Source: Niveispirillum lacus
Lineage (GTDB): Bacteria > Pseudomonadota > Alphaproteobacteria > Azospirillales > Azospirillaceae
Direction: 5' to 3'
Length of the DNA stretch: 64,000 bases
Assembly: GCF_002251795.1 (NCBI RefSeq)
Contig: NZ_NOXU01000030.1
Coordinates: forward strand, 496,001-560,000
In this document: in pieces, positions 44,695 through 53,880 of the stretch
How positions within the stretch are numbered: position 1 is the first letter of the stretch
Layout: each line of letters starts with the position of its first letter
Notes under the pieces: generated by a model
What the model was told of the DNA's origin: nothing
What the model saw: only the letters and a program-made list of their open reading frames with translations
Databases searched by the model: none
Program-made: the position numbers and the translations under genes

Positions 44695-47600
44695 CTACCC
44701 TTTCACGATTCTAATCTGATGGCGCAGGTCTTCAAAGGCGGGCGCGATATTCCAGCGCAGCTCCTGCGCCATTTCTTCGTTCCCCTCTTTCAGAGCCGTT
44801 TCAATCCGCGCGAACAGATCTCCCAATGCTACGGCGCCAACGCCGTTGGCGGAACCTTTCAGCGAATGGGAACCATCCTTGGCGTTCTTGAGATCGCCAT
44901 TGTTCAGCGCCTCCTCCACGCTGGAAGCCCGCGCCTCTGCCTGCACCAGGAACATGTCCAGCAGGGTGATAGCCTCCGTGTCCAGATGCCCGAACATTTC
45001 CTTCAACCGGCTGATATCGAGTATGGTGGGGTCCATCTCTGCGGTTGGTACTGACACCGGGGCGACGGGGCTGGGGGTGACGGGCGGGGCATGCCTTGCC
45101 GACACGCGCTGTCGCATCTCCGCCGTCACCGGGGCCCATCGCAGCACGGCGGCTTCCAGCTTGGCCAGTTCAATGGGTTTGGTCAGATAGTCATCCATGC
45201 CTGCATCGCGGCATTTCTGGGCTGCATCGCTGACCGCGTCAGCAGACAGGGCGATAACGGGCACGTGCCGGCCATCGGCGGCGCTACCTTCATCCAACCG
45301 GATGGCGCGTGTCATGTCATAACCGTCCATTTCAGGCATATGGCAATCGGTGACGACCACACCGAACCGGCCCGTGCGCCAAGCTGCCAGCCCTTCCAAC
45401 CCGTTGCCAGCGATCTCGGCGGCAAATCCCAGCTTACGCATTGCCTGTCGGATGACGATCTGGTTTGTGGCATTATCCTCAACCACCAGGACCAGGGCGC
45501 CATTGGCCGCTGCACTCTCCACCTCCGGCGCCTGCCATGCCGTATCGCTGCTGCCCGTGGTGGCGGTGATGTCCAGGGAGGCGCGGCCGTCGGCGGCTGC
45601 CACCACCTTGATAAGACGGGCTTGGCGCACGGGTTTGGGGATGGCGGCGAAGATGCCCTTGGCCCGGCCTGCCTCGGAGAGGGTGGAAACTAGAGAAACG
45701 GGGGCGATCAGCACCGTCCGTGTTCCGCCTGTTCCCTCGGCCACGCCCAACCGGCGGGCGATATCCAGGCCCACCCCGTCGCCCGGATAGGCATCAATCA
45801 AGATTGCATGAAAATGCATGCCATCAGCGGCGGCCTGACGCAATGCTGTCAGGGCCATTGCCTCGTCGGTCATTTCCACTACCTCTGCTTCCCGGGCCGT
45901 CAACGTGCGGGTCAAGCTGGCTCGCTCAGCAGGAAGGCCGCCCAGGATGGCGACGCGCAGGCCCCACAGTGATGGGGTATCTACCGCCTCCAAATCCGCT
46001 TTACCTGCATCCAGCCACAGTTCGAACCAGAAAGTTGAGCCTTCGCCCGCTTGCGAGGCGACGCCGATCGTGCCGCCCATCAGTTCCACCAGGCGCCGGC
46101 AGATCGACAGGCCCAGCCCGGTCCCGCCGAAACGACGGGCCGTCGTTCCGTCGGCTTGGGCAAAGGGTTGGAACAGCTTGCCCTGCTGTTCCGGGGTCAG
46201 GCCGATGCCCGTGTCGACAATCTCCGCCCGTAGACCGACCTTGTCGTGGTCCGCGTCGGGCAAACGGTCAAGGCGGACGGAAACGCCGCCATGTTCGGTG
46301 AACTTAATGGCATTGCCCGTCAGGTTCAGAAGCACTTGGCGTAGACGGGTGGGATCGGCAATCAAACGGCGAGGCAAAGCAGGATCAAAATCGATGGTCA
46401 GGGTTAGGCTTTTCTCTTCCGCCCGGCGTGCCAGAAGATCCCCAACTCCTTCGGTTAAGGAAAGGATGTCGGTATCGATCCATTCGATACCCAGCCTACC
46501 TGCCTCAATCTTTGAGAAGTCCAGGATATCGTTGATGATGGTCAGCAACGCCCCGCCGCTGTCGCGCACCACCTTCACCATCCCCTGCTGATCCTCATTC
46601 AGCGGGGTGTCGGCCAGCATTTCGGCCATTGCCAACACCCCATTCATGGGTGTGCGTATCTCGTGGCTCATGGTGGCAAGGAAAGTCGATTTGGCGCGTG
46701 TTGCCTGTTCGGCTTCGTCACGGGCGCGGGCCAGATCAAGGTTGGTCTTTGCCAGTATTTCCGACTGTTTGCGTATGCGCTCATCCGTCCGGCGTCGAAA
46801 TTCCATACCCCCGATCAGACCCAAAAGCATCATCGCCACCAGGATAGGCGGCGCGCTCTCCCCCATGACAGCGCGCACACGTCCTGACTCATCCTGTGCC
46901 ATTAAGATGCGCCAGTTGGAGTAGCGCAGGATATGGCTGGTGAACTCCCAACCTTCGCGTTTCATGCGCATTGGGCCGTCATGGCTTGTTGTTTCTCTTA
47001 TGGCGGCTTGCATGGCCGCCTTTGGAGCCTGTCGCCGGCCCTGACCTTGTGAAGTACCCAGAATCTGTCCATCTGGGGCAACGAGTGTCAGCGTACCGTA
47101 TGTGGCAGGAAAGCCATTCAGAAGGGACGAAAGATAACCAACCGTTATGTCCAGCGCCACGACGCCCAGATGCCGATCGCCATGGTAGACGGGCATACCT
47201 ATGGTAGCCATCATTCCCTTTCCGCCATCGTCCTCGTAAAGTTTGGAGAAGAAAAGGTCTCCAGAAGGATTGTTCGATGGCAGCGACGCCTGAAAATACT
47301 CCATTTCCAGGTCTTTATCCTCGAATGCCAAATCCTCTGCTTGGGCCCAAGGATAAACAAAGGCGAACCTGTTGGCGGAGATGTAATAAACCCAGGGTAT
47401 GTTCGGAAGGCGACGCTGGGCTTGCGCAAAGGCGGTGTGCAGTGAGAGGGCAGCTTCAATTTCGGCCTCGAAAGCCACCCCCCGTTGTGACAACCCGCCC
47501 AGCCCCGTCAGGTTGCCAACCAAAGTCCGATCATAAGGCGCGGGCACCACATCAAGATTAAAAGAACCATCAACATCCGCGCGTAATGCCCTGCGTAACG

Positions 47601-47883
47601 GTGAGGGTGGGGTTCCTGGTACTGCTCTGACCAGACCCTCCTCCATCTGCGCATGCATTAGCTCCAGAAAATTAACGGCAGTGCCGATGGATTGTTCAAC
47701 CCTCCGTGTCACATCCAGGCGAGCCGTTTGCCGCTGTTCCTCAATACGCTGATTGGCTTCTGCCACCTGAAGCCATAAGAAGGTGATAACGGCTATGATG
47801 ACAACCAGATAGAAGAGGATATGCCGCACTGGTATCCGCACGATCAACGCTCCACTTTCTATCTTGGATAGTAAATGGAACAT
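44695..47883 (-). CDS. Hybrid sensor histidine kinase with Cache-type sensor, two receiver domains and Hpt
   Basis: A 1062-residue inner-membrane phosphorelay kinase. Order: TM1 (about 22-40), a periplasmic double-Cache-like sensor (45-335), TM2 (346-363), HisKA with the phospho-His at about 407 in [11 protein letters not shown], and an ATPase with N and G boxes ([26 protein letters not shown]). A degenerate receiver (642-762) keeps Asp697 and the lysine in IPKPVR but lost the acidic pair. A true receiver (about 797-915) has Asp846 in [13 protein letters not shown]. The C-terminal Hpt has His1006 in [12 protein letters not shown]. The upstream elaA and downstream regulator are in the same operon. 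The signal is unknown. Confidence 0.9.
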   Translation of the reverse strand: MFHLLSKIESGALIVRIPVRHILFYLVVIIAVITFLWLQVAEANQRIEEQRQTARLDVTRRVEQSIGTAVNFLELMHAQMEEGLVRAVPGTPPSPLRRALRADVDGSFNLDVVPAPYDRTLVGNLTGLGGLSQRGVAFEAEIEAALSLHTAFAQAQRRLPNIPWVYYISANRFAFVYPWAQAEDLAFEDKDLEMEYFQASLPSNNPSGDLFFSKLYEDDGGKGMMATIGMPVYHGDRHLGVVALDITVGYLSSLLNGFPATYGTLTLVAPDGQILGTSQGQGRRQAPKAAMQAAIRETTSHDGPMRMKREGWEFTSHILRYSNWRILMAQDESGRVRAVMGESAPPILVAMMLLGLIGGMEFRRRTDERIRKQSEILAKTNLDLARARDEAEQATRAKSTFLATMSHEIRTPMNGVLAMAEMLADTPLNEDQQGMVKVVRDSGGALLTIINDILDFSKIEAGRLGIEWIDTDILSLTEGVGDLLARRAEEKSLTLTIDFDPALPRRLIADPTRLRQVLLNLTGNAIKFTEHGGVSVRLDRLPDADHDKVGLRAEIVDTGIGLTPEQQGKLFQPFAQADGTTARRFGGTGLGLSICRRLVELMGGTIGVASQAGEGSTFWFELWLDAGKADLEAVDTPSLWGLRVAILGGLPAERASLTRTLTAREAEVVEMTDEAMALTALRQAAADGMHFHAILIDAYPGDGVGLDIARRLGVAEGTGGTRTVLIAPVSLVSTLSEAGRAKGIFAAIPKPVRQARLIKVVAAADGRASLDITATTGSSDTAWQAPEVESAAANGALVLVVEDNATNQIVIRQAMRKLGFAAEIAGNGLEGLAAWRTGRFGVVVTDCHMPEMDGYDMTRAIRLDEGSAADGRHVPVIALSADAVSDAAQKCRDAGMDDYLTKPIELAKLEAAVLRWAPVTAEMRQRVSARHAPPVTPSPVAPVSVPTAEMDPTILDISRLKEMFGHLDTEAITLLDMFLVQAEARASSVEEALNNGDLKNAKDGSHSLKGSANGVGAVALGDLFARIETALKEGNEEMAQELRWNIAPAFEDLRHQIRIVKG

Positions 47884-47915
47884 AACTATCGCGGAATTTC
47901 AACCAGCCGTTCTTT

Positions 47916-48368
47916 CTATCGTCGCCACATGGTGACATGCGGGATGCCGCCATCATCATAGGTCTCGCCCTCCCGAACAAAGCCGAAACCCATATAAAAA
48001 TCAGTCAGATGTTCCTGCGCACCGATTTCGATCGGCTGACCAGGAAAAGTTTGATCCATAAAATCCAGTCCAGCCTGTACCAGCTGGCGGCCGAGACCTT
48101 TTCCGCGCCAGTCCCTGGCAATGACGATGCGCCCAATGAAGGCTGCCGTTTCCAGGTTGGGGCCGCGTGCCCGCAGATAAGCGACCAGTCTGCCCATGAT
48201 GTCCGTCACCAAGAGATGCCGGCAGAAGGGGTCCTGGCCATCCAAATCGGGATAAGGTGATTGCTGCTCGACGATAAAGACGTCCTGACGAAATCGCAGC
48301 ATAGCGTACAGGGTGACGGGCGTGAAATCCTCGAATCCCTGCCAGTTGAAGGTGAGGTCGGCTGTCAA
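47916..48368 (-). CDS. elaA: ElaA-type GNAT acetyltransferase
   Basis: A 150-residue acetyltransferase of the ElaA branch. The typical N-terminus LYAMLRFRQDVFIVEQ followed by YPDLDGQDPFCRHLLV is conserved, then the acetyl-CoA loop IVIARDWRGKGLGRQLVQAGLDF and the ending HLTDFYMGFGFVREGE ... HVTMWRR. TTG 48368 is the start and overlaps the stop of the response regulator (TTGA), so it is translated with it. Its place between two kinases in one operon is unusual and suggests a protein-modification or side role. The substrate is not known. Confidence 0.85.
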   Translation of the reverse strand: MTADLTFNWQGFEDFTPVTLYAMLRFRQDVFIVEQQSPYPDLDGQDPFCRHLLVTDIMGRLVAYLRARGPNLETAAFIGRIVIARDWRGKGLGRQLVQAGLDFMDQTFPGQPIEIGAQEHLTDFYMGFGFVREGETYDDGGIPHVTMWRR

Positions 48369-48766
48369 CGCCGATTACCCAAAAGAACAGATAGTTTTTC
48401 TCGCAGGCCGACCACTGTTACCGGTTTGGCAATAAACGCATTCACCCCCAGATCGCGCGCCTTTATCACCATATCCTTCTGGGCATGGTTGGTCAGAAAG
48501 ATGACGGGCGTGCGTCGTCCCAAATCTTCCTTCTGCCGTAGCTGCTGCAGGAAGGTCAGACCGTCCATCGGTGCCATTTCGATGTCACAGATGATGATGT
48601 CGGGTTTCCGCTCCAATGCCAGCGACAGGCCGCCGGTGCCGTCATCTGCTTCCCAGATATTGTTGAATTCCAACTGTTTCAGGATGCGGGACACCACGGT
48701 CCGGATAAAAGCCTGATCTTCCACGATCAGGGCATTCATCCTGCTGAAGTTGCTAAAGACCGCCAT
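48365..48766 (-). CDS. Single-domain response regulator (CheY-like)
   Basis: A 133-residue receiver-only protein. It has an acidic start ALIVEDQAFIR, the phosphorylated Asp in DIIICDIEMAPMDG (about 59), the conserved Thr in VIFLTNHA and the lysine in AFIAKPVT. It starts at ATG 48766 (MAVFSN). It lies 63 bp downstream of a hybrid kinase, and its last bases overlap the elaA start. With the other regulator in this operon it shares the pattern CDIEM.P.DG, so the two may be paralogues serving different kinases. Confidence 0.87.
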   Translation of the reverse strand: MAVFSNFSRMNALIVEDQAFIRTVVSRILKQLEFNNIWEADDGTGGLSLALERKPDIIICDIEMAPMDGLTFLQQLRQKEDLGRRTPVIFLTNHAQKDMVIKARDLGVNAFIAKPVTVVGLREKLSVLLGNRR

Positions 48767-48829
48767 CTGCGATTTCCCTATGGACGTGCACAGTGACGAG
48801 GTCTTGCGACCCCATTCTCCCACAGTTGA

Positions 48830-51217
48830 CTACAGAGCGACGATCGCGGCAACTACCCGATCAATCATACCGGGTATTTTCAAGGCACTTATGCGCGCAG
48901 GTTCATGGTTGCCGGCTTTCAGCAATCCTTCAACGCTATCGGCCAAAGCGCCAAGAGCAGGTGCACCGCCATTCTTAGCGACACCTGACAAGGCGTGAAT
49001 GCGCGAGCGAGCGATGACAAAATCATTGTGGGCAAAGGCATTCTCCGCCTCTGCCCACAATGACTTCAGCGAACCGGCAAACTCCTCGAGAAAGCCCCGT
49101 GCATCTCCGTCAAGACCGCCAAACAGATCAAGGGTCATTGTTGGGTCGAAAAGCTCTGACGCCATTGTGGTGCCCGACTGAGCCAACAATGCGTCGCCGG
49201 GACCAAACCAACGACTAAGGCAACGGTCCAACTGGTCTAGATTCAGCGGCTTTGAGAGGAAATCATCCATACCAGCATTGATGCATCGCTGATCCTCACC
49301 TGCCATAGCATTGGCGGTCAAAGCAACGATTGGCAGCCGCGGTAAACTCTGTGCCTTTTCCTGCGCACGAATGGCTGCTGTGAGGTCATACCCATCCATT
49401 CCCGGCATGTTACAATCGGTCAATAACAGGCCATGGGCTCCTGGGCGCCATGCTGCCAAGGCTGCATGCCCGTCGGCATGGATATCGGCCGCATAGCCCA
49501 GAATGGCCAATTGTCGCCGGATCACCATCTGATTGACCGGTTGGTCTTCTGCCACCAATATCAAGCGTCCCTGATCTGCTGCCTGTTTCACAGTGGGGGC
49601 TGTGATGGTGGCCCGCAGCTTTGGGTTCGCACTCGCTTGCCCAGCAGCCCTGCCTGCGGCCAGAGCGACAGCGCGGATCAGTGTCGCACGGCGCACAGGG
49701 CGACCGACCAATTGCGTACTGGGCGGCATATCCGTTGATCGGACGGAGTCCACATCTGCGATCAGAACTGTTGGCAGTATGGTCATTGGAACAGGCCAAC
49801 TGGACCCGCCACGACCAGCGCACACCAAAAGTTCGGCGGCGGGATCATCCATGGCAACCAACGTGGCACCAGCTTGGCGCAGATAGGCGGTAACCGTCTC
49901 CAACAGGTCCGGTTCGGCAATATCGAGGCCGATGTTGAGACTGGCAATATCGCCCGAGCAAGAGGTGAGCGCTGTTAAAGTTTCAGCCTTCTCCAGATCC
50001 AGGGTGAACCAGAATGTAGAACCATGGCCTGCGACACTCTCCAGGCCGATATGGCCCTTCATGAGTTCAACCAATCGACGGCTGATGGACAGGCCGAGAC
50101 CGGTACCGCCGAATCGTCGGCTTGTGGAGATTTCGGCCTGTGTAAATGGCTCGAAAAGTCTGGCCCTCTGGTCGGGCGCAATACCAATGCCCGTATCGGT
50201 GACGGCGATACGGACGCGGACAAGATCAGTATCCGGGTCGGGATGACGCTCGGCGCGGACGTTGACGCTGCCATTCTCCGTGAATTTGATGGCGTTACCA
50301 GTGAGATTGAACAGGACTTGGCGCAGACGTACCGGATCACCCATCAGGGCATCGGGCAGGGAAGGGTCAATATGTATGTTAAACGACAGTCCCTTCTTGC
50401 GCGCCGCAGGAGCCAGCGTGTCGGCAACCCCTTCGATGATGGCGCCGATATCGACGGGGTGCCTGTCGATATCCATCCGTCCCGCTTCGATTTTTGAGAA
50501 ATCAAGGATATCATCGATAATCCTGAGCAAGGCGCTGGCTGAGTCCTGCGCGGTCAGCAACATATCCCGCTGGTCCTCATCCAGTGGGGTATGGGCCAGC
50601 AATTCCAACATTCCCAGCACGCCGTTCATTGGCGTGCGAATTTCGTGGCTCATGGCGGCCAGGAAACTGGATTTCAGTTTGGACGCGCTTTCAGCCATGC
50701 GGGCGCTGCGGATATTGTCGTAGGATCGTAAGCCCGTGATGATCGTAATGAAGAGTTTTTCCGAGGTCAGCTCGGTCTTAGATTTGTAGTCGTTGATGTC
50801 ATAATTGACGATGACGTCACGAACGGGCGCTTGGCCAGGCTGTCCGGTACGTAGAATCAGCCGTGTATCGCTGTTGGCGAACTCTTCCCGGATGCGGCGG
50901 GCGAGCCGCAGACCCGCATCATCCGTCTCCATCACGATATCCAGCAGCGCCACAGCGATATCATCGCGCTGTTGGAAAACGTGATCGGCCTCCATCCCTG
51001 ATCGCGCCGTCAGCAGTTCCAGTGGGCGGTCCTTGTAACGCAGCTTGGACAGCACCAGCCGCGTCATGATGTGCACCTCCTCGTCATCATCGACGACCAG
51101 GACAGGCCACGGAGAAGGCGGAGCAGGGGCTACCGCGCCGTTCATCCCGTCTAATGCCCCAGACTGCGCATCATCCTCTTCCGGGGCGAACAGGTCATCC
51201 GCGTCGTCACCACCCAT
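48830..51217 (-). CDS. Cytoplasmic hybrid kinase: REC-HisKA-ATPase-REC-Hpt-like
   Basis: A 795-residue protein with no membrane segment. The first receiver (about 36-165) starts VLVVDDDEEVHIMTRLVLS, has the Asp in VALLDIVMETDDAG, and continues into RTGQPGQAPVRDVIVNYDINDYKSKTELT. That is the style of receivers normally joined to DUF3369 domains, but here it leads directly to HisKA (His191 in [11 protein letters not shown]) and the ATPase domain ([24 protein letters not shown]). A second receiver (VAEDQPVNQMVIRRQL, LLTDCNMPGMDGYD) and a C-terminal helical bundle follow. That bundle resembles Hpt but reads HALSGVAKNGGA and lacks the usual Lys. ATG 51217 follows GAGAAGG; ATG 51244 is possible. 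Confidence 0.88.
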   Translation of the reverse strand: MGGDDADDLFAPEEDDAQSGALDGMNGAVAPAPPSPWPVLVVDDDEEVHIMTRLVLSKLRYKDRPLELLTARSGMEADHVFQQRDDIAVALLDIVMETDDAGLRLARRIREEFANSDTRLILRTGQPGQAPVRDVIVNYDINDYKSKTELTSEKLFITIITGLRSYDNIRSARMAESASKLKSSFLAAMSHEIRTPMNGVLGMLELLAHTPLDEDQRDMLLTAQDSASALLRIIDDILDFSKIEAGRMDIDRHPVDIGAIIEGVADTLAPAARKKGLSFNIHIDPSLPDALMGDPVRLRQVLFNLTGNAIKFTENGSVNVRAERHPDPDTDLVRVRIAVTDTGIGIAPDQRARLFEPFTQAEISTSRRFGGTGLGLSISRRLVELMKGHIGLESVAGHGSTFWFTLDLEKAETLTALTSCSGDIASLNIGLDIAEPDLLETVTAYLRQAGATLVAMDDPAAELLVCAGRGGSSWPVPMTILPTVLIADVDSVRSTDMPPSTQLVGRPVRRATLIRAVALAAGRAAGQASANPKLRATITAPTVKQAADQGRLILVAEDQPVNQMVIRRQLAILGYAADIHADGHAALAAWRPGAHGLLLTDCNMPGMDGYDLTAAIRAQEKAQSLPRLPIVALTANAMAGEDQRCINAGMDDFLSKPLNLDQLDRCLSRWFGPGDALLAQSGTTMASELFDPTMTLDLFGGLDGDARGFLEEFAGSLKSLWAEAENAFAHNDFVIARSRIHALSGVAKNGGAPALGALADSVEGLLKAGNHEPARISALKIPGMIDRVVAAIVAL

Positions 51218-51414
51218 GAACGCACAACCTTCTCTGCTAACCATTCTGCGCACTATGCTTGGGCAAACCTAAACGCACCGTTAACCACGCTGTGTGCGTC
51301 AAGGCGTCAAACCCCTGCGCTGGGTTCAGCATATCAGGGCTTTGCGCAGATTTCTCGCGAGAACGCGACGGGGGACTTGCCCCTGTCGCGCGTTTCGGCT
51401 AGGCGTGTGGACAC

Positions 51415-51502
51415 GGAAGTGTGGCCGAGTGGTTTAAGGCAGCGGTCTTGAAAACCGCCGTGGGGCAACTCACCGTGGGTTCGAATCCCACCGCTTCCGC
51501 CA
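51415..51502 (+). tRNA. tRNA-Ser(TGA)
   Basis: An 88-nt class II tRNA. The acceptor GGAAGTG pairs with CGCTTCC (one G-T pair), then G and an encoded CCA. The anticodon TGA lies in CTTGAAAA between GCGGT and ACCGC, the variable arm is GTGGGGCAACTCAC, and the T arm is GGGTTCGAATCCC. A lower-GC accessory patch begins 28 bp after its 3' end, on the other strand. Confidence 0.97.
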
Positions 51503-51529
51503 TTTTCTCCCACCCGCAAGCCGTGCCTG

Positions 51530-52699
51530 TCACCGGTGGGCGAGATACAGGTTCGACTGGGTGATGTCGTACATCACATGGAAATTGATGAAATTCTGAA
51601 CGCCGGTATTCACATAGCCGGGAATCGCTGGACCGACATCCGACGTCGGCATCGCTGAATAATCCTTGGAACCAGTGACTATGCCGTCACCTGTGGTCGT
51701 CATGATGTTCAAGGTCCCGGTGCCATAGTTAATCGGTTGATTGTTGCCAACCGTCAGCACCGTACCGCCATGCATCACCACATGCGGACAGCCGGTATCC
51801 AGGCACATCCCGACATTTTGCAGCGTGTGTGTTACCGTTTGTGCTGGTGCGTCATTGCAAGTGGGCTGTGTTACCGCCACGGTGGCATTGATGGCCTGCT
51901 CGGAGAAGGTATTGACCATCGTCGGGGTACCGAACGGTGCCGTGTTCCAGGCTGGAAAGGATCCTGGCGATGCGGGGTTCATTGGCAGGGTGTTCGCGGA
52001 GCCGAACAAGGTGCGCAGATGATTGCCAATCCCCAGGATTAACCAACCGGCATCGCCTTCGCTCTGTGGCACCGAGACAACAAAACCTGTGTCGAGTCCC
52101 GGCACCGGCGGCAGGTATTGTGACAGTGCACCCAGCATTACAACGGTGTTTCCGCCGGATACGGTCGTCGGACACAGCGACGCACCGAAATCACCGAAAC
52201 ATTGACCGAAAATGGGGAAACTGTCCGGCTTACTCTTGACCGGTTTACCCGTCATTCGCGAGATGACCTGTTGAGGGTCCTTGGGGTTGAACATACTGCC
52301 CTGGGGGTACTTCAGAAACTCGGTTACCAGGCCGACATTGGCGTGAATGCTGGGGCTTGGTGTGCCCGACGGCAGCGTGACGTTCGGAAAGGTTATCGTA
52401 GCCGTTGCAGCGACACCGCTGTAGAAATATCCGCTGGTGTAGAGTGTTTCCACAGCCCCCAGCGACTTCACATTTGTCATGTCAACACCCACGGAATTCA
52501 ACCAAAAGCCTTTTCCGCCCGTGTCGAATTCGTAAACCGCGGAAACGGGCTGTCCGTTGTTCCACCCAGGCACAGTGACACTGACATTGATCCCAATCTT
52601 GGTCATGGTCTTGAACGTTATGAAAGTCAGGGGTATTTGTGGGGCGCCATCGAGAGTCGCCGCTTCTAAGATCTGCTCAATGGAGATTCCGGATGCCAT
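51530..52699 (-). CDS. Unknown protein with pepsin-like aspartic protease hallmarks
   Basis: A 389-residue protein with no signal peptide. It shows two Asp-Thr-Gly motifs about 240 residues apart: YEFDTGGKGFWLNS (Asp59) and MCLDTGCPHVVMHGG (Asp301). These are the layout and flanks of two-lobed pepsin-fold proteases (FDTGSS..W and .DTG.). A flap-like YTSGYFYSGVAATATITF follows the first motif. The C-terminus NFHVMYDITQSNLYLAHR resembles the end of pepsins (..vfD....igfA). A third DTG at 203 is probably incidental. GC is visibly lower than in the kinase operon, and the gene starts a patch beside tRNA-Ser. AGGTG precedes ATG 52699. Bacterial pepsin homologues (shewasins) exist but are rare. Activity is unproven. 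Confidence 0.5.
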   Translation of the reverse strand: MASGISIEQILEAATLDGAPQIPLTFITFKTMTKIGINVSVTVPGWNNGQPVSAVYEFDTGGKGFWLNSVGVDMTNVKSLGAVETLYTSGYFYSGVAATATITFPNVTLPSGTPSPSIHANVGLVTEFLKYPQGSMFNPKDPQQVISRMTGKPVKSKPDSFPIFGQCFGDFGASLCPTTVSGGNTVVMLGALSQYLPPVPGLDTGFVVSVPQSEGDAGWLILGIGNHLRTLFGSANTLPMNPASPGSFPAWNTAPFGTPTMVNTFSEQAINATVAVTQPTCNDAPAQTVTHTLQNVGMCLDTGCPHVVMHGGTVLTVGNNQPINYGTGTLNIMTTTGDGIVTGSKDYSAMPTSDVGPAIPGYVNTGVQNFINFHVMYDITQSNLYLAHR

Positions 52700-52787
52700 G
52701 TCGCACCTATATTTATGGTAGAATTATACTGTATAGCAAATCTACTGATAGTAGTTAGTAAAAATATGACCTTTTGGTCGGTGCAGG

Positions 52788-53486
52788 CTACCGTGCATCA
52801 TGAAAGATGATACCCAGCGTATGGCGCTGGCCGGATCGAATCCGGCTGACTTCATGGCGCATTGCTACGCGATAGGGGCTGCGGGTACCTTGCACAGGGC
52901 GCTCATTGACGGCGAAGATCACGGCGTCGCCCTAGCACAGCGGCACTACCTCCACCCGGCTTTGCATGCGCGGCCGCTGTTCGGTCAGCACAAACTCGCC
53001 ACCTTTGAAATCGCGGCCGGGCTCCGACAACAGTACTGCTGCCTGCAACGGGAATACCAGATCACCATAAAGATCCTGATGCAGGCAGTTGTAATCACCG
53101 GGATCATAACGCAGCAACAGCGGTGTCGGCCGTTGCTGTTCTGCGGCATGGCATTGTGCCAAGTACTCTGCATGTGCTGCCGGATAATGATGCTCCCGAC
53201 CAAACCGCGCGCTCCAATCATTGGCAATTACGGCCAGGCGCGGGTAGAGCGCCGTGCGCATAGCCCCGATCAGATCGGGTAACGGATAACGGAAATACCG
53301 GTAATCCCCCCGCCCGAATCCATACTTGGCCATGACCACTTGGCTACGGAAAAGGCTTTCATCCAGGTGCATCCCGGCAATCAGGGTGCATTCCGCTTGC
53401 GTCAGCAAGGCTGGCAGCACGGCGCAGCCCTGACTATTCAACTCATCCGTGATTAACGGCCAGTCATATGCGCCCGGGCTTAACAT
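52788..53486 (-). pseudogene. 2OG-Fe(II) oxygenase gene interrupted by an in-frame TAG
   Basis: The intact frame would encode about 231 residues plus one internal stop. The first 184 codons (53486-52932) carry the oxygenase fold with the first iron ligands His-x-Asp in YNCLHQDLYGDLVFPLQ, then EFVLTEQRPRMQSR. Codons then read CCG CTG TGC TAG GGC GAC, where the family would be expected to have Pro-Leu-Arg-Gln-Gly-Asp. After the TAG (52934-52932) the same frame continues for 47 conserved-looking codons (GDAVIFAV, RVAMRHEVSRIRSGQRHTLG, IIFHDA) to a stop at 52790-52788. The distal His and the 2OG-binding Arg lie after the TAG, so the short product should be inactive. An alternative ATG is at 53549. 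Confidence 0.75.
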
Positions 53487-53676
53487 TGTTTCCCTGTGCT
53501 CTTTTATCGTGACAGTTGACAGCATAGAACCGGCTTTTGTCGGGCGCATTCCGATCCTTGCGGTCAGAGCCCCCGCGTTGGTGAAACATACGTTCGTCTG
53601 CGATGGTCCTGCGCCGCAGAGTTGCTATTGTTCATGAAATGTTCTATATGGACCGCTCTGTGAAGCGGGGGAAGAC

Positions 53677-53874
53677 ATGGATCATCACGACATGCTTGAA
53701 CGCGCGGTGCTGACACCGTCAGACTTCAAGGGAAGCCCTTTTCGGTTGCTTCTCCGCATCGGGAATAAAATCTACCGCCCGTCGCGGGCCGTACCGGATA
53801 CGGGTGTGCTACCGCCCCCTGCGGCCAAGGTCGACAGCCATCGCAATGAACCCGGTGTCTGGGACTGGGGCTGA
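53677..53874 (+). CDS. Small hypothetical protein
   Basis: A 65-residue protein with a strong GGGGGAAG site before ATG 53677. The sequence has an N-terminal acidic helix (MDHHDMLERAVLTPSDF), a basic middle (LLLRIGNKIYRPSRAV) and a tail ending VWDWG. No signal peptide, membrane segment or known family is seen. Its stop is 7 bp from the convergent pyrB stop. It is listed as a gene because of the good ribosome site and position. Confidence 0.5.
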   Translation: MDHHDMLERAVLTPSDFKGSPFRLLLRIGNKIYRPSRAVPDTGVLPPPAAKVDSHRNEPGVWDWG

Positions 53875-53880
53875 CAATGG

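Noticed and set aside
52800..53282. A 160-residue plus-strand frame over the oxygenase pseudogene
   Set aside because: It is opposite a frame that carries conserved oxygenase motifs on both sides of the TAG and shows no motif of its own.
52788..53486. Programmed selenocysteine or pyrrolysine at the TAG of the oxygenase
   Set aside because: Selenocysteine uses TGA, and pyrrolysine is not expected in this type of organism. The flanking CGC-to-TGC and CAG-to-TAG pattern fits ordinary mutation better.
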